NCBI RefSeq assembly: GCF_000002875.2
Contig: NC_009394.2
Location: 62,001-126,000, forward strand
Length of the DNA: 64,000 nucleotides
DNA from: Leishmania infantum JPCM5
Lineage: Eukaryota > Euglenozoa > Kinetoplastea > Trypanosomatida > Trypanosomatidae
Direction of reading: 5' to 3'
The notes under the pieces are model-generated. The model was not told where the DNA came from, ran no database searches, and saw nothing but the letters and a program-made list of their open reading frames with translations. This document shows positions 41,862 to 51,700 of the stretch, in pieces. Within the stretch, counting starts at the first letter, position 1. The number at the start of each line of letters is the position of its first letter. Both the position numbers and the translations under genes were made by a program.

Positions 41862-42639
41862 CAAAAAAGGATGATGACCCGCACATTCCGCGTCGGGGTT
41901 CGCTTGCTTCTGTCTGTCCTCCCTCCGCCATAGTGCGGAGTGCATTCCACACGAGATTGCCCACCGTTTCGCTCGTACTCTCCCTGTGCCACCCTTCGTC
42001 TCGCTCCGCGCCGCAGGAACGCTCGTCCCTCTCCTTCCTCCATCGTTTGCAAGAGAGTGTTCTGGCGCACTTTCAAAATACATTCCTGTGCCTTTTCTGG
42101 GTGCGTCGTCATCACGTTGACGCACCAAGAAGAGCCACTTGGATGCGAACAGAACGGCATGACGCCTTTGCATACCCATACAACACTCATGGTGTGCGTC
42201 TATGCGTGCATGCGTGTGTGTGTGTGTGTGTGTGTGCCTTGGCTCCGTGGGGCTTTTCCTCGCCCAGGCAAACCGCTGTCGCTGCCGTGCCCCCGTTGCA
42301 CCCTCCTCAAGCCTCTCTCCCCTCTCTAGCCGGTTTTCCGCTGCGGTTTTTCTTTTCTGCCTCCCTCTCTCGTCACCTGCCCAGCACACACTTACAGCGA
42401 CCGCGGCGGCATCATAACCTTCGAGGAACCCATCCTACCCTCATCTTCCCTTACCCAGCATCCCATCCCATCCCATCCCATTCCATCTTGCGTACGCGAG
42501 CTCGGAGACGACGCGCAAGAGGACGCGGTATCTCTTAGGCGCAACACCATCCGGCTCGTGTTGCACATCTTCTTGGTCGTTCCTCGTCGCCGGACGCCCA
42601 TACGTACACGCAAGCGCAGCAGCGGCAAAGGGAAGCGCA
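41862..42639 (+). other. Intergenic spacer / untranslated regions
   Basis: No gene. It has a GT run (42215-42234), a CT tract ending CCTGCCCAG with AG at 42383-42384 (likely acceptor for the next gene) and a CCCAT pentamer repeat (42459-42487). Confidence 0.65.
42459..42487. repeat. (CATCC)n pentanucleotide repeat
   Basis: About five CATCC units, the last with one T substitution (CATTCC). Confidence 0.85.
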
Positions 42640-43029
42640 ATGTCGCGCCCCAATTTTGACGATCTTCTCCACAGCCCCCCGATTCCCTTCACCCTGAAGA
42701 TCCTGGGCATTCTTGGCGCCTTCGGCTGTGGCACCTATGTGCTCTTCCTCTTCATAATGCACCAGTACTACAGTATCCGCTCCTTCGCCGCGCTCCTCTA
42801 CCTGCTCACGTTTTCGATCATCATCCCTTCAGCGGAGTCGGGTTTGTTGAACTACACGATGCTGGCCGTCTTCGCCCGTTTCCTTGTCTCCCCGATCGGC
42901 CGCGCCTTCCTGTACGTGTTCATGGGCGGGGTGATCCTCGGCAATGGCATCGGTGGCTGGGTGGTGGGCGCGTACCTCTTCGTCGTCGCCATTCTCAACG
43001 TTATTGCCGGGTGCTTACTGTATGCCTAG
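42640..43029 (+). CDS. Small multi-pass membrane protein, COPI-associated/TVP15-like
   Basis: A 129-residue protein with four hydrophobic helices: about 18-41 (TLKILGILGAFGCGTYVLFL), 46-66, 70-90 and 94-127. The stretch SPIGRAFLYVFMGGVILGN between helices 3 and 4 matches the GR-x-x-x-Y-x-x-x-G pattern of the COPI-associated/TVP15 family of Golgi membrane proteins. Its length fits that family. The role would be in Golgi-linked vesicle membranes, though no biochemical activity is known for the family. The N-terminus is short and cytosolic, without a cleaved signal. The ATG at 42640 is the only in-frame start. The assignment rests on topology and one motif, so it is moderate. Confidence 0.65.
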   Translation: MSRPNFDDLLHSPPIPFTLKILGILGAFGCGTYVLFLFIMHQYYSIRSFAALLYLLTFSIIIPSAESGLLNYTMLAVFARFLVSPIGRAFLYVFMGGVILGNGIGGWVVGAYLFVVAILNVIAGCLLYA

Positions 43030-44844
43030 AAAGGGGCAGCTGTGTGTGGCCTGTCTGAGCGGCGGCAGCGGTGTTGAACGAGGAGCTTTCGGATTCAGTG
43101 TGAGGGTCCGCGGCGTCCGTATGAGGAGCGGAGGGGTCGTCATGGAAACACCGCGGTAGGGTCGTTCTAGCCATCCTGCCTTCCTGAATATGGTTTCCTG
43201 CGTGCGTCCCGGTACGTTGCTTTCTCTCTCTTTTTTTCCCTCTTCTTCCTTCTCGAGCGCCCGTCATGCGCCACACACACACACACAGATGTCTTCGCTA
43301 CGCCATGATCTCGCTCGAACAGTCGATTCGTTGTTTCACCGGGGCATCGCCCTTCATTCCTTCCTCCCTTCTTTCATCGCTTTCCATGTGTCTTTCGAGT
43401 TATGCGTTTTGTTTTTCTTCTGCATGTTTGCTCTTGCGCCGAGGAAGCGTATGATTACCGCGTTGTTTCCGTTACGTAGCGTTCCTCGTGCGGAGAATCG
43501 CGAAGTTGCCCCCTCCCTCTCCCCCTCCCTCCCCCTCTCTCCAACAGCGTCCATGCCGTCCCAGTGAACTGTAGTAGTTTGTGCGCGCGCCTGTGGATGT
43601 ACATGCGGTGTGTGTATGTGCATGGGTGTGCGAGAGAGAGAGCATGAACGCGCTGAATGTGTCTCCGTTATTATTATTTTTTTTTGTAGGAGTCGATGTG
43701 GTGCCTGTAGAACGTTGAGAGTGGCGGGGGGAGGGAGGAGGTTGAGGCGGCTCTGCCGAACTCCTGGTGGCTATTGTGAACTCCATCGGCCCCCTCTTCC
43801 GTTTACTCGATGCCGTTGCGGCGCCGCCGCTGCAGGAGCTCTTTTCCAGACTTCGCTGGCACCCTTGTCTCCGATTGCATGCGTATGTACATATATAGGT
43901 CTGCGCGCGGTTACTCGCACTCGCTCCCCCGCCACCCCACCCCATTGCCTTTCATTTCCCTTCTTCCATGTGTCTCTCTTCTATTCGAATCAGCAGCAGA
44001 AACACACACGCACACAAGCAAAACGAGCCAACGGGGGTGGCGGCGGAACGCAACACAACGACAGGAAGCGAGGTACGCTGTGTGCCCGCTCTGCAATGCC
44101 CGCGACGCCCACGGTGAAATGCGCACGAGCAGCAGCAACGACCGTAGCGGGGATGGCCCTTTTGCCCCATGTATGCATGTGTGCTGATGTGTGGGGCCGG
44201 TTGTTGTGTATATGTGTATGTTGATCTTCATTGTTTCACCGGCATGTCCTTCTCACTCGCGTTGTTCTCCACCGAGTCACTCACTTGGGCACCCGCGCCG
44301 CTTGCCCTCACGACCATACCCACACACCCACATGCCTGCCCCCTTATCCCAGCCAAGCATACATCTGCCCATGGTTCCTCGCGTGCCGTAGACTCGCGGT
44401 GACACAAACGGAGCACCCCCTCTGCCTCTCTCTCCTCACGCCCCACCACCTCGGCGGCTTCTCTTCTTCCTTAACCCCCTTCCCCCACCCCACCTCTCGC
44501 TCTCCTTCTGCAAAGACCGCGAAGACGTGTGAAGCTCTGCCCCTGTGCGTGCGCGGCTGTGCGTGCCGCTATCCATTCTGCACGACTCCCGTCACGTAGC
44601 GCGTGCGTCCGATATTTGTTTTCATCGCGGTTCATCTCCGTAAACCCCAGCTAACGGGACGTTCCCCCCCCCCTTACCCGCAAATCGACATAAGCAGCGC
44701 CTGTGCGTGTGCGTGGGCGTCTGTGTCTGTGTGCACTGACGATAACTACTCTCACACGGACGCATACACGAGTCGGCAAGGTGCGTGCACCATCGACCTT
44801 CGCGTCAAGGGCACAAGCGACAACGGCTGTTGAGTTGTGGTAGA
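43030..44844 (+). other. Intergenic spacer / untranslated regions
   Basis: No gene. There is a CT tract at 43501-43544, a T-run near 43676-43686, a C-run at 44664-44673 and CA-rich patches. The likely acceptor for the exonuclease gene follows the C/T run, with AG at about 44693-44694 or 44697-44698. Confidence 0.6.
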
Positions 44845-47775
44845 ATGCCTTCTTCTTCCGTTCAAGACACGTCCGCCTCAGCGCTCGACGGCGAGGGGGC
44901 ACACGTGGCGCGTCGTGCACGCTCCTCATCCTCCACGTCTTCCTCTGCGAGAAGCCGCAGTAGCAAACGTGCCAGGAACAGCGGCATGCGCCGTGCGTCG
45001 TCTCCGCCGGCAACCCCCACCATCGCCGGCGCCACCTCATCAGCGCTCACAATAAACGTGAAGAAGAAGAGGAGACACAAGAAGGCACGGCAGGACGAGG
45101 ATGCGGCGAGGGAGGCGGCGAGGCTGCCGCCGCAGTTACCGCAACTGTGCCAGCCCCACCTGCTGCACGGCGCCCCTGCCGCGCCAAGTCTTCTGCAGCA
45201 GCGATTCTCTGAGGTGGAACTGCAGTTCCAGCTCGAGCAAGACCGCGCTCAGCGCTCTGCGCTTGCCCCACGCGACATCGCCAACCTCATTCTCTGGAGC
45301 GTGCCGGCGCCAGTCCCGATCATCGAGTCGCCGCGCATTTTCTTTATTAAAAACAAGTCGAAGGTGCGCAACACCGTTGTCATTTATGTGAATGGCTGGT
45401 CGTATGATGAGATGCTCTGCACCGGCGTTGGCCTTCCGCGAGCGCGCGGTGAGGTAGAGCGCGGGGGCGCTCCTCGAGAGCAAGCCGCGCCGTCGCACTC
45501 GACGGACGCGATGGGCAACGCCACCGGTCACGCTGCGGCGAGCGCCGCGCCGGCAGCGAACGCGGCGGGCGATGGCCCGGCGGCGCACTGGAACACGGCG
45601 CTTTGCAGCGCCATGTTGGGCCCGGTGCGAGAGGGCCGCTGCTGGGCGCGTCCAGGTCGTGGAACGGGCGGTGCTGGCGGTGTGCAGTACTGCCCTCTCT
45701 CGATCCCGAGCACCCGCAACGAGCTGGAAAAGGACCTGTGGTGGCGCAACGACGCGCCGCGCCGACCGGGGCCCTCTTCGGCCGCCTCGTCCTCAGCGTC
45801 GAATCGCTGGCGCCCAAACCGCAGCTGCGGGGGTGAGGACGGGGACAGGGGCGTGGCGGATCTCCACCTCACGAGTCCTGCCGTCAAGGGTGCCCGTGGC
45901 GTCGGCAGCATGTTCCAGCAGGCAATGCAGGTACACGCAACGGGCTCGGGTGCCGGCGACGGCGCAGCCTCCGCGGAGAGATCGCCAAAGGCCGCGTCGG
46001 CACCGGCAGCGGACTCGCCCATCATCGCATCGGACGCCTTCCAGCAGCATCAGCACCTCTGGCAGAATCGGACCCTTCTTCAGCGGTACGCCTTGCACCT
46101 CCCGGAGCACACGGTCGAGATGCAGGAGTTGGGCTTCACTGTTTCGCCTCCGCAAGAGTCGACGGCCGCCGTGCGCGCAGATGGCGGCAGCGCGGAGGAA
46201 GACGACAAGGAAACGGCTCTGCCGAAGGGAAACGAGGAGAGAGGGGAGCAGGATGTCTGGGTGAGCTTCGCAGCGCCTTCCACGACGGCAACGGCAGACG
46301 GCACCGCATCGGCAACGCCATCGGTGAAGGTTGTCGCGCTTGACTGCGAGATGGTGGAGGTCGAGGGCGGTGAGAGTGCGCTAGCTCGAGCGACGCTGAT
46401 CGATGTGCTGACCGGCAACGTTGTGCTGGACCTGCTCGTCAAGCCACGTCAACGCATTACAGACTACCGGACTCGCTTCAGCGGCATTGACGCGGCGACG
46501 CTCGCGCCCGTGTCTACCACCCTCGCGGACTGTCAGCACGCACTACAGCGCATTGTCGACTCACAGACCTTCGTGGTCGGTCACAGCCTTGAGAACGACT
46601 TCAAGGCATGCAAATGCATCCCTAACTGCTACGTGCTCGACACAACGTGGTTGTTCCCGCATCCGGCGGGACTGCCCTACAAGAACGCCTTACGTTTTCT
46701 CGCCCAGCGTTACCTTCAGCGGCGCATACAGCACGGCTCGCACGACAGTGCCATTGATGCCTTGGTAAGCGCTGAGTTGACGCAGCTGAAGCTCATCAAC
46801 GGCCCGTCTTTCGGCATGCGAGCGCGGGTGAGCGTCTTGGGCCTCATCACCGAAGCGGCTGGCAGCGCCGCCGATGGTGTGCGCGCGGGGGAGGGGCCGG
46901 AAAAGACGACAGAGGCGGGATTCGATGTTCAGCTTCATCTATTCGACGATGCCGTGACGCTGACCTCCCTCCTCCCCGCCCCGCAGAAGTGCGACGCCGC
47001 CTCTGCGACTCAGGCCGGGGCGAGCGGTGGCACGGTGTCAGGTGCGCCTCGATCGTCCTCAGCAAGCTCAGCTCGTATTGATGCCGTCCCCGTGCGCCAT
47101 GACGAGGACGGGATGCGCAAAGCCGTCCGTGCGCTGCAGCGCCGCGCGAGTCAGCAGGCCCGTGAAGCCGCAGTCGCTGCCAACGACACGGATGGCGAGA
47201 CGGCCACGACACAGAGGCCGAACTTCTCTCTGTTCTGGGTTCAGCTGGCCCAGGCGAAGGTGGATGTCGTTCTGCCGCCCGCACAGCCACCCACGGCCTC
47301 TGCTGCGGTGGCAGCGGAAGAGGAGAGCGAGACCGCCGAGAGAGCGGCGTACGCTGGGCACGGCGGCAGCCGTGACACGGGCTCTGCGCACACGGTAGCG
47401 CAGTTCCGCAGGGTGCATGACACGAACCGACGTGTGCTGCGCATCATCGAAGCCTGCCCGGATGAGACACTCATCGTCGTGCTGACGGGCCGCTGCGATG
47501 GGGAGGCCGGAGGAAACCACTTCTCGCGAGCGCAGGGCACATGCTTTGCATTCGTGAAGGACAGCAGTGCACCTGGTCCGCGCCCGGAGGAGCTGACCAA
47601 GCTGACCGACGGGAGCAGCGTGAGCGCACTGCCGCGCATGTCAGCAGCGGGCGCTGCCGTGGATAACATACCGCTGCAGAATACGAGCGCGCTGGCGACG
47701 GCTGCGGTGCCGCATTCTCTTGATAGGGAGGCTGCCATGGTGGTGCACACACCTCTCGCCTGCCAGCAGCAGTAA
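44845..47775 (+). CDS. DEDDh 3'-5' RNA exonuclease (REX1/REXO-type)
   Basis: A 976-residue protein with one exonuclease domain near its centre (about 495-660). Exo I is ALDCEMVEVE with D500 and E502. Exo II is VVGHSLENDFKA with D585. Exo III is HGSHDSAIDALVS with H633 and D638, so all five catalytic residues of the DEDDh class are present. LDTTWLFPHPAGLPYKNALR between Exo II and III also fits the Rex1/Rex3/Rex4 group. These enzymes trim 3' ends of 5S rRNA, tRNA, snRNA or rRNA precursors, usually in the nucleus. A basic N-terminal patch (KKKRRHKKAR, about 72-81) is a candidate nuclear signal. Regions 1-180, 190-490 and 700-976 are largely Ala/Gly/Ser-rich insertions, making the protein longer than yeast Rex1. 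The ATG at 44845 is the first in frame; the frame opens 20 codons earlier only from GTG. Confidence 0.88.
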   Translation: MPSSSVQDTSASALDGEGAHVARRARSSSSTSSSARSRSSKRARNSGMRRASSPPATPTIAGATSSALTINVKKKRRHKKARQDEDAAREAARLPPQLPQLCQPHLLHGAPAAPSLLQQRFSEVELQFQLEQDRAQRSALAPRDIANLILWSVPAPVPIIESPRIFFIKNKSKVRNTVVIYVNGWSYDEMLCTGVGLPRARGEVERGGAPREQAAPSHSTDAMGNATGHAAASAAPAANAAGDGPAAHWNTALCSAMLGPVREGRCWARPGRGTGGAGGVQYCPLSIPSTRNELEKDLWWRNDAPRRPGPSSAASSSASNRWRPNRSCGGEDGDRGVADLHLTSPAVKGARGVGSMFQQAMQVHATGSGAGDGAASAERSPKAASAPAADSPIIASDAFQQHQHLWQNRTLLQRYALHLPEHTVEMQELGFTVSPPQESTAAVRADGGSAEEDDKETALPKGNEERGEQDVWVSFAAPSTTATADGTASATPSVKVVALDCEMVEVEGGESALARATLIDVLTGNVVLDLLVKPRQRITDYRTRFSGIDAATLAPVSTTLADCQHALQRIVDSQTFVVGHSLENDFKACKCIPNCYVLDTTWLFPHPAGLPYKNALRFLAQRYLQRRIQHGSHDSAIDALVSAELTQLKLINGPSFGMRARVSVLGLITEAAGSAADGVRAGEGPEKTTEAGFDVQLHLFDDAVTLTSLLPAPQKCDAASATQAGASGGTVSGAPRSSSASSARIDAVPVRHDEDGMRKAVRALQRRASQQAREAAVAANDTDGETATTQRPNFSLFWVQLAQAKVDVVLPPAQPPTASAAVAAEEESETAERAAYAGHGGSRDTGSAHTVAQFRRVHDTNRRVLRIIEACPDETLIVVLTGRCDGEAGGNHFSRAQGTCFAFVKDSSAPGPRPEELTKLTDGSSVSALPRMSAAGAAVDNIPLQNTSALATAAVPHSLDREAAMVVHTPLACQQQ

Positions 47776-48604
47776 GCCGCCGCCTTCTGAGGAAGACCAG
47801 CGTTTCGTGCGCGTGTGCGTGTGAGGGGGCATCCGAAGCGCTCTGTGGAGCGTATCCCCCTGCCTCGCTCCCCCCGTGTCCGCCACCCTCTCTTTTTGTT
47901 TTCTACCTCGTGAGGCGTGCGACGGCCTATCTTCTCCCTCAGCGAGGTGGTGAGGGCGCACGTCTGCACACGAGAACATACTCATAAAACAGCGGCAACA
48001 CAGAGTCGGTGGTGGCGGTGCAAGCGTGACGCGGCGCCTCATCTGCCGCGTTGAACCAAGGGGGAAAAAGGGTTNNNCCAAATCNAAACCAAAAACCCCC
48101 TTGCATTCATGCCCTTCCGTGAATGCTGGTTGCGCTGCTGCTCCTCGCGTTCTCGATCACGGCGTGCAGGTCACGGAGGCCGGCGACGGACGCATATGTT
48201 TGAGTATGTGTTGTCATGTCTCCCCTCCCCTTACCCTCGCTATCCGTTTCGGACCACCACCACTATCAGCCGAGCCTTCGCTTCATGTCCTCCTTCCTTG
48301 TTCATCATCTTCTCTATCCGCTATCCCGCTCTGCCTCTCCCCCTTCCCGACGGTGTGCGCTACCGCCGCCGCCCTCTCTCCAGAGACGTATGCAGAGGTA
48401 GTATACGGCCAGGCAAGCATACTTGCACGGAAGCGGAAAAGGTAGCGCGCATCTGCACGCTCACAGACAAGACCAGGCGAGGCGAAAAACAAGTGTCGCG
48501 ACGACACCCCCCCCTCCCTCCCCGCCCCCGCACAGCTTTTGGAGCTCGTCACACGCACACACACGCACCCGCACCTCATCACACTCTCGGCACGTCTGTG
48601 TACA
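47776..48604 (+). other. Intergenic spacer with unresolved assembly bases
   Basis: No gene. Ns at 48075-48077 and 48085 lie inside an odd homopolymer-rich segment (GGGGGAAAAAGGG...CCAAAAACCCCC, about 48060-48101) that looks like a poor read join. CT-rich sequence follows. Confidence 0.7.
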
Positions 48605-48667
48605 TATTTTTTTTTGTTCTTCTCTCTCGTTGTCGTTTTGTTTCGCGCCGTTTCCGTTCTCCCGCAG
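48605..48667 (+). promoter_or_regulatory. Probable spliced-leader acceptor for the giant coiled-coil gene
   Basis: A T-run and a long T/C tract end in TCTCCCGCAG, with AG at 48666-48667, 99 bases before the ATG at 48767. Confidence 0.7.
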
Positions 48668-48766
48668 ACGTGCGTCGGCTGACGGGTTTGCCCTTGCCTC
48701 GCCCCCGTGTCCCCCCCCTCTCCACGGCACTTCTTCCCTATCCTGATCAACGACGGGCTGTGTGCC

Positions 48767-51700
48767 ATGCTGGGGAGTCGTCCACCGCGTGGGTGGGCTG
48801 CACCACCGGCCGCCACCATCGCTAACAGCAGCGATGGCGCCACGGCTAATATGGGCAAAGCATACGCTCCCTCGTCACGCGTGGAGAAGACCGCTGCAGG
48901 AAGCCCGTTGCCCCTGCCAGCGATCACTTCCTTGGGCAGCGGGGCGGCATCGAGGGGCGGCAAGGACTTGGCCGTTCACGGCAGCGATGGTGCTGTTGCC
49001 CGCGGCCCTGCTCCACCTTCCCCCACAAGCCCATCAGTTAGTGTTGGCCTTCAAGCGGCGAAGGCTGCAGTGAGCGGAGGCGCCTTCTCATCGTCAGCAG
49101 CCACATCGACGCTGCCTTTGCCACGCAGCGATGAGGAGGTGACGCAGTACGTGCTGTACGATGGGCTGCCGCAGATCGGTCCCGCCTCCCGCCGTGCTCA
49201 GAAGCGGCAGAGCGAGGCGTATTACCAGTTCCAGCACCGCATTCACGAGCGCACCGAGTCCGCACACGCGTTGGTGCTCTCCGCGAACCCGCTGTCGCTC
49301 TCCGTGATGGCCTCTCAGCTGCGCATGTACCGCTGGCGCGTGACGCAGGCGCAGACGCTCACGGAGGCCACCGCCATCTTGCAGGACTATGTGATCGACA
49401 CGGCAAGGCACGGCTACCGCGTGCGCCGTCGTGCGCCGCCGCCATCCGGGCAGAGCCGCTACGCGCACGGGCGCGGGCGTGCTGCGCTGAAGCGGAGGGC
49501 ACAGGCGGAGCTGGAGAGGTTGTCTGGCGTCAAGCCCACAGCAGAAAACAGCGCTGGTGTGTCCATAGATGGAGCGCGCGTGGGCAGGGGGGTTAGTGCT
49601 GCCCCGCGACACCCCAAGGACAGAGGTGCCTCCGACAGCCGTGCAGCAGAAGTAGCGGGGGAGGAAGAGGAGGAGGAGCTGGATGAGGCGGCCGTCGAGG
49701 ATGACGCTGAGAGTGCGCTGCCGTCGCCGCCGCCCGACACGCTGCCGCGTTTGGTTCTCGTCGACACCTTCACCCATGAGGACCTTGGCGATATTGCCCG
49801 CCACGTGCGCTTCGTTGACCAGGAGCACGGGCTGGAGATGCTGCTCGTGCTGCTGCTTCCCAATGAAGCCGGAACGATGACTGCGTCGATGCAGGGCGCC
49901 GGCTGCGTCATAACGCCGACGCATCAAATGACGATGGAGGATGCCTACGCGGTCGGCTACGACCTTGTGCTGGCGCACAACATGGACCATCTGCTTGTTG
50001 ACTTCTTCACGAACGAGTTTGTGTCATCGGCGGGACGGTGGCGCAACGACGTACGCTCGAAGGCGGCGGTGGGCAACTACATGAGCCTGCGCAGCGTGCT
50101 GCTCGGCGGGCTGGACACGGCCGCCCTTCAGCGCCTCATCTGGGATGACCGGATCGACGACACCGGGGTGCTGGAGCTGCTAGGAGCGCAGTCGCTCTCC
50201 ACGCAGGGCGGAGCCCAACGGTACGGCGCGGCTACTCGGCATCTGCTGCAGCAGCAGGGAACCGCCGCTGAGGTCGAGGCTCCGGCCAAGCGTCACGGCA
50301 GCGGAGCCAGTCACTCCAGCCGCGGCGGCTCTGGCGAGTCCGACGCCGACCTCGCGCAGAGTGTCAATGAGTCGATTCTGGTCACGGGCGTGCCGCGGCT
50401 GCGCAAACGCCCAACGAGCGTGGCGCACTTCGGCGTTCGCTTGCCGGCACAGCAGTGCGCAACGCATGAGCCCCTTTCGAGCTTCTCCACGAAAAGAGAC
50501 GTCTTTTCGAGCGTGATGGCGCAGCCGACGGGTGCACGGCAGTTACACCGTCGTCGTCACTGTCAGGTCAGCGGCGCCGAGGACTTGGAGTGTGACGCAG
50601 ACAACAATGAGGACGCGCTAAAACACCAGCAGCGTCTCCTGCAAGGGGCACTAGAAACGGAACTGGGACGCTTGCTTGCCGAGAACGAAGGCAAGCAGGC
50701 CTACATCGACGCCATGCAAGCGGAGGTGGAGCGGCTGCAGCGCACTGTGGCCGTCCTCCGACGGCACCAGCGCGGAGCCCCTAGCGCGAGCGGCGACGGC
50801 TCCAACGCGAACCAGATATCAGAGCTTTCCGAAAGCGGCTCGATGATTCACCTTAGCAAGCAGCAGCAGATCTTCATCCTCAAGGAGCGGCTGGAGGCGG
50901 CGAACGGCCGGATTGTGGCCCTGCTGAGAGGTGGGCGGCCCAGCGGCGGCCCCCCGTCTCCCCGTCGGCGTGGCGGGGGCCGGGGTGGCGGCTTGAGCCG
51001 GCGCTCCCGCGGTAGCAGCGCGTCGGGAGGCCCAAGGAGTCCGACTCAGACGCCGAGCCCGACTGCATATTCCGCGTTTCTCACGAAGGTCACTGTACAG
51101 GAGGCGGAGCAAATGGCGGCGCTGGACTCTGATGCCAACGTCTCGCTCGATCAGCTGCAGCTTCACCGTCAGGAGGTGATCGCCGCCGCCAACGATACCG
51201 CCGGCCAAGCGGCCGCGGGCCAGAAGCAGCGCAGAGAGCGCGAGGCGGTGAACCAGGTAATTCACTCTCTCCAACTTGAGCTTCAGCAGCTGCAGGGGCG
51301 CCTGGACGACACCCGCCCCGGTAGCAGCCGGGCGGAGGCGGAGGGCTGTGAGGGTTTGCAGGCGCGCATGGCGAGCCGCTTGCAGTCTGCGCTGGAAGTG
51401 ATGGAGGCGCAGAAGGTGCGCATCCGGCATCTGGAGGAGCTGCGGCAGATGGATCAGCTGCTGCACACCACTTTCAGCCGAGAAGGTTTGAAGGGCCGGA
51501 AGAAGGGTGCCGGGCGCAGCACCAGGTCTACCTCTGGCGTGTCCGGCGGCTCAGACGAGGCGGACCACGAACACGGAAGCAGCAGCTTCAGTGCAGACGA
51601 GGAAGGCGACGCTTTCGCAAGCGCGCGCGGCACCGCTTCGGGTCGCAGGGCGCGGCAGGCGCGCACCAAGGGCAAGAAGGCAGCCAAGTCTCGCTTCGGG

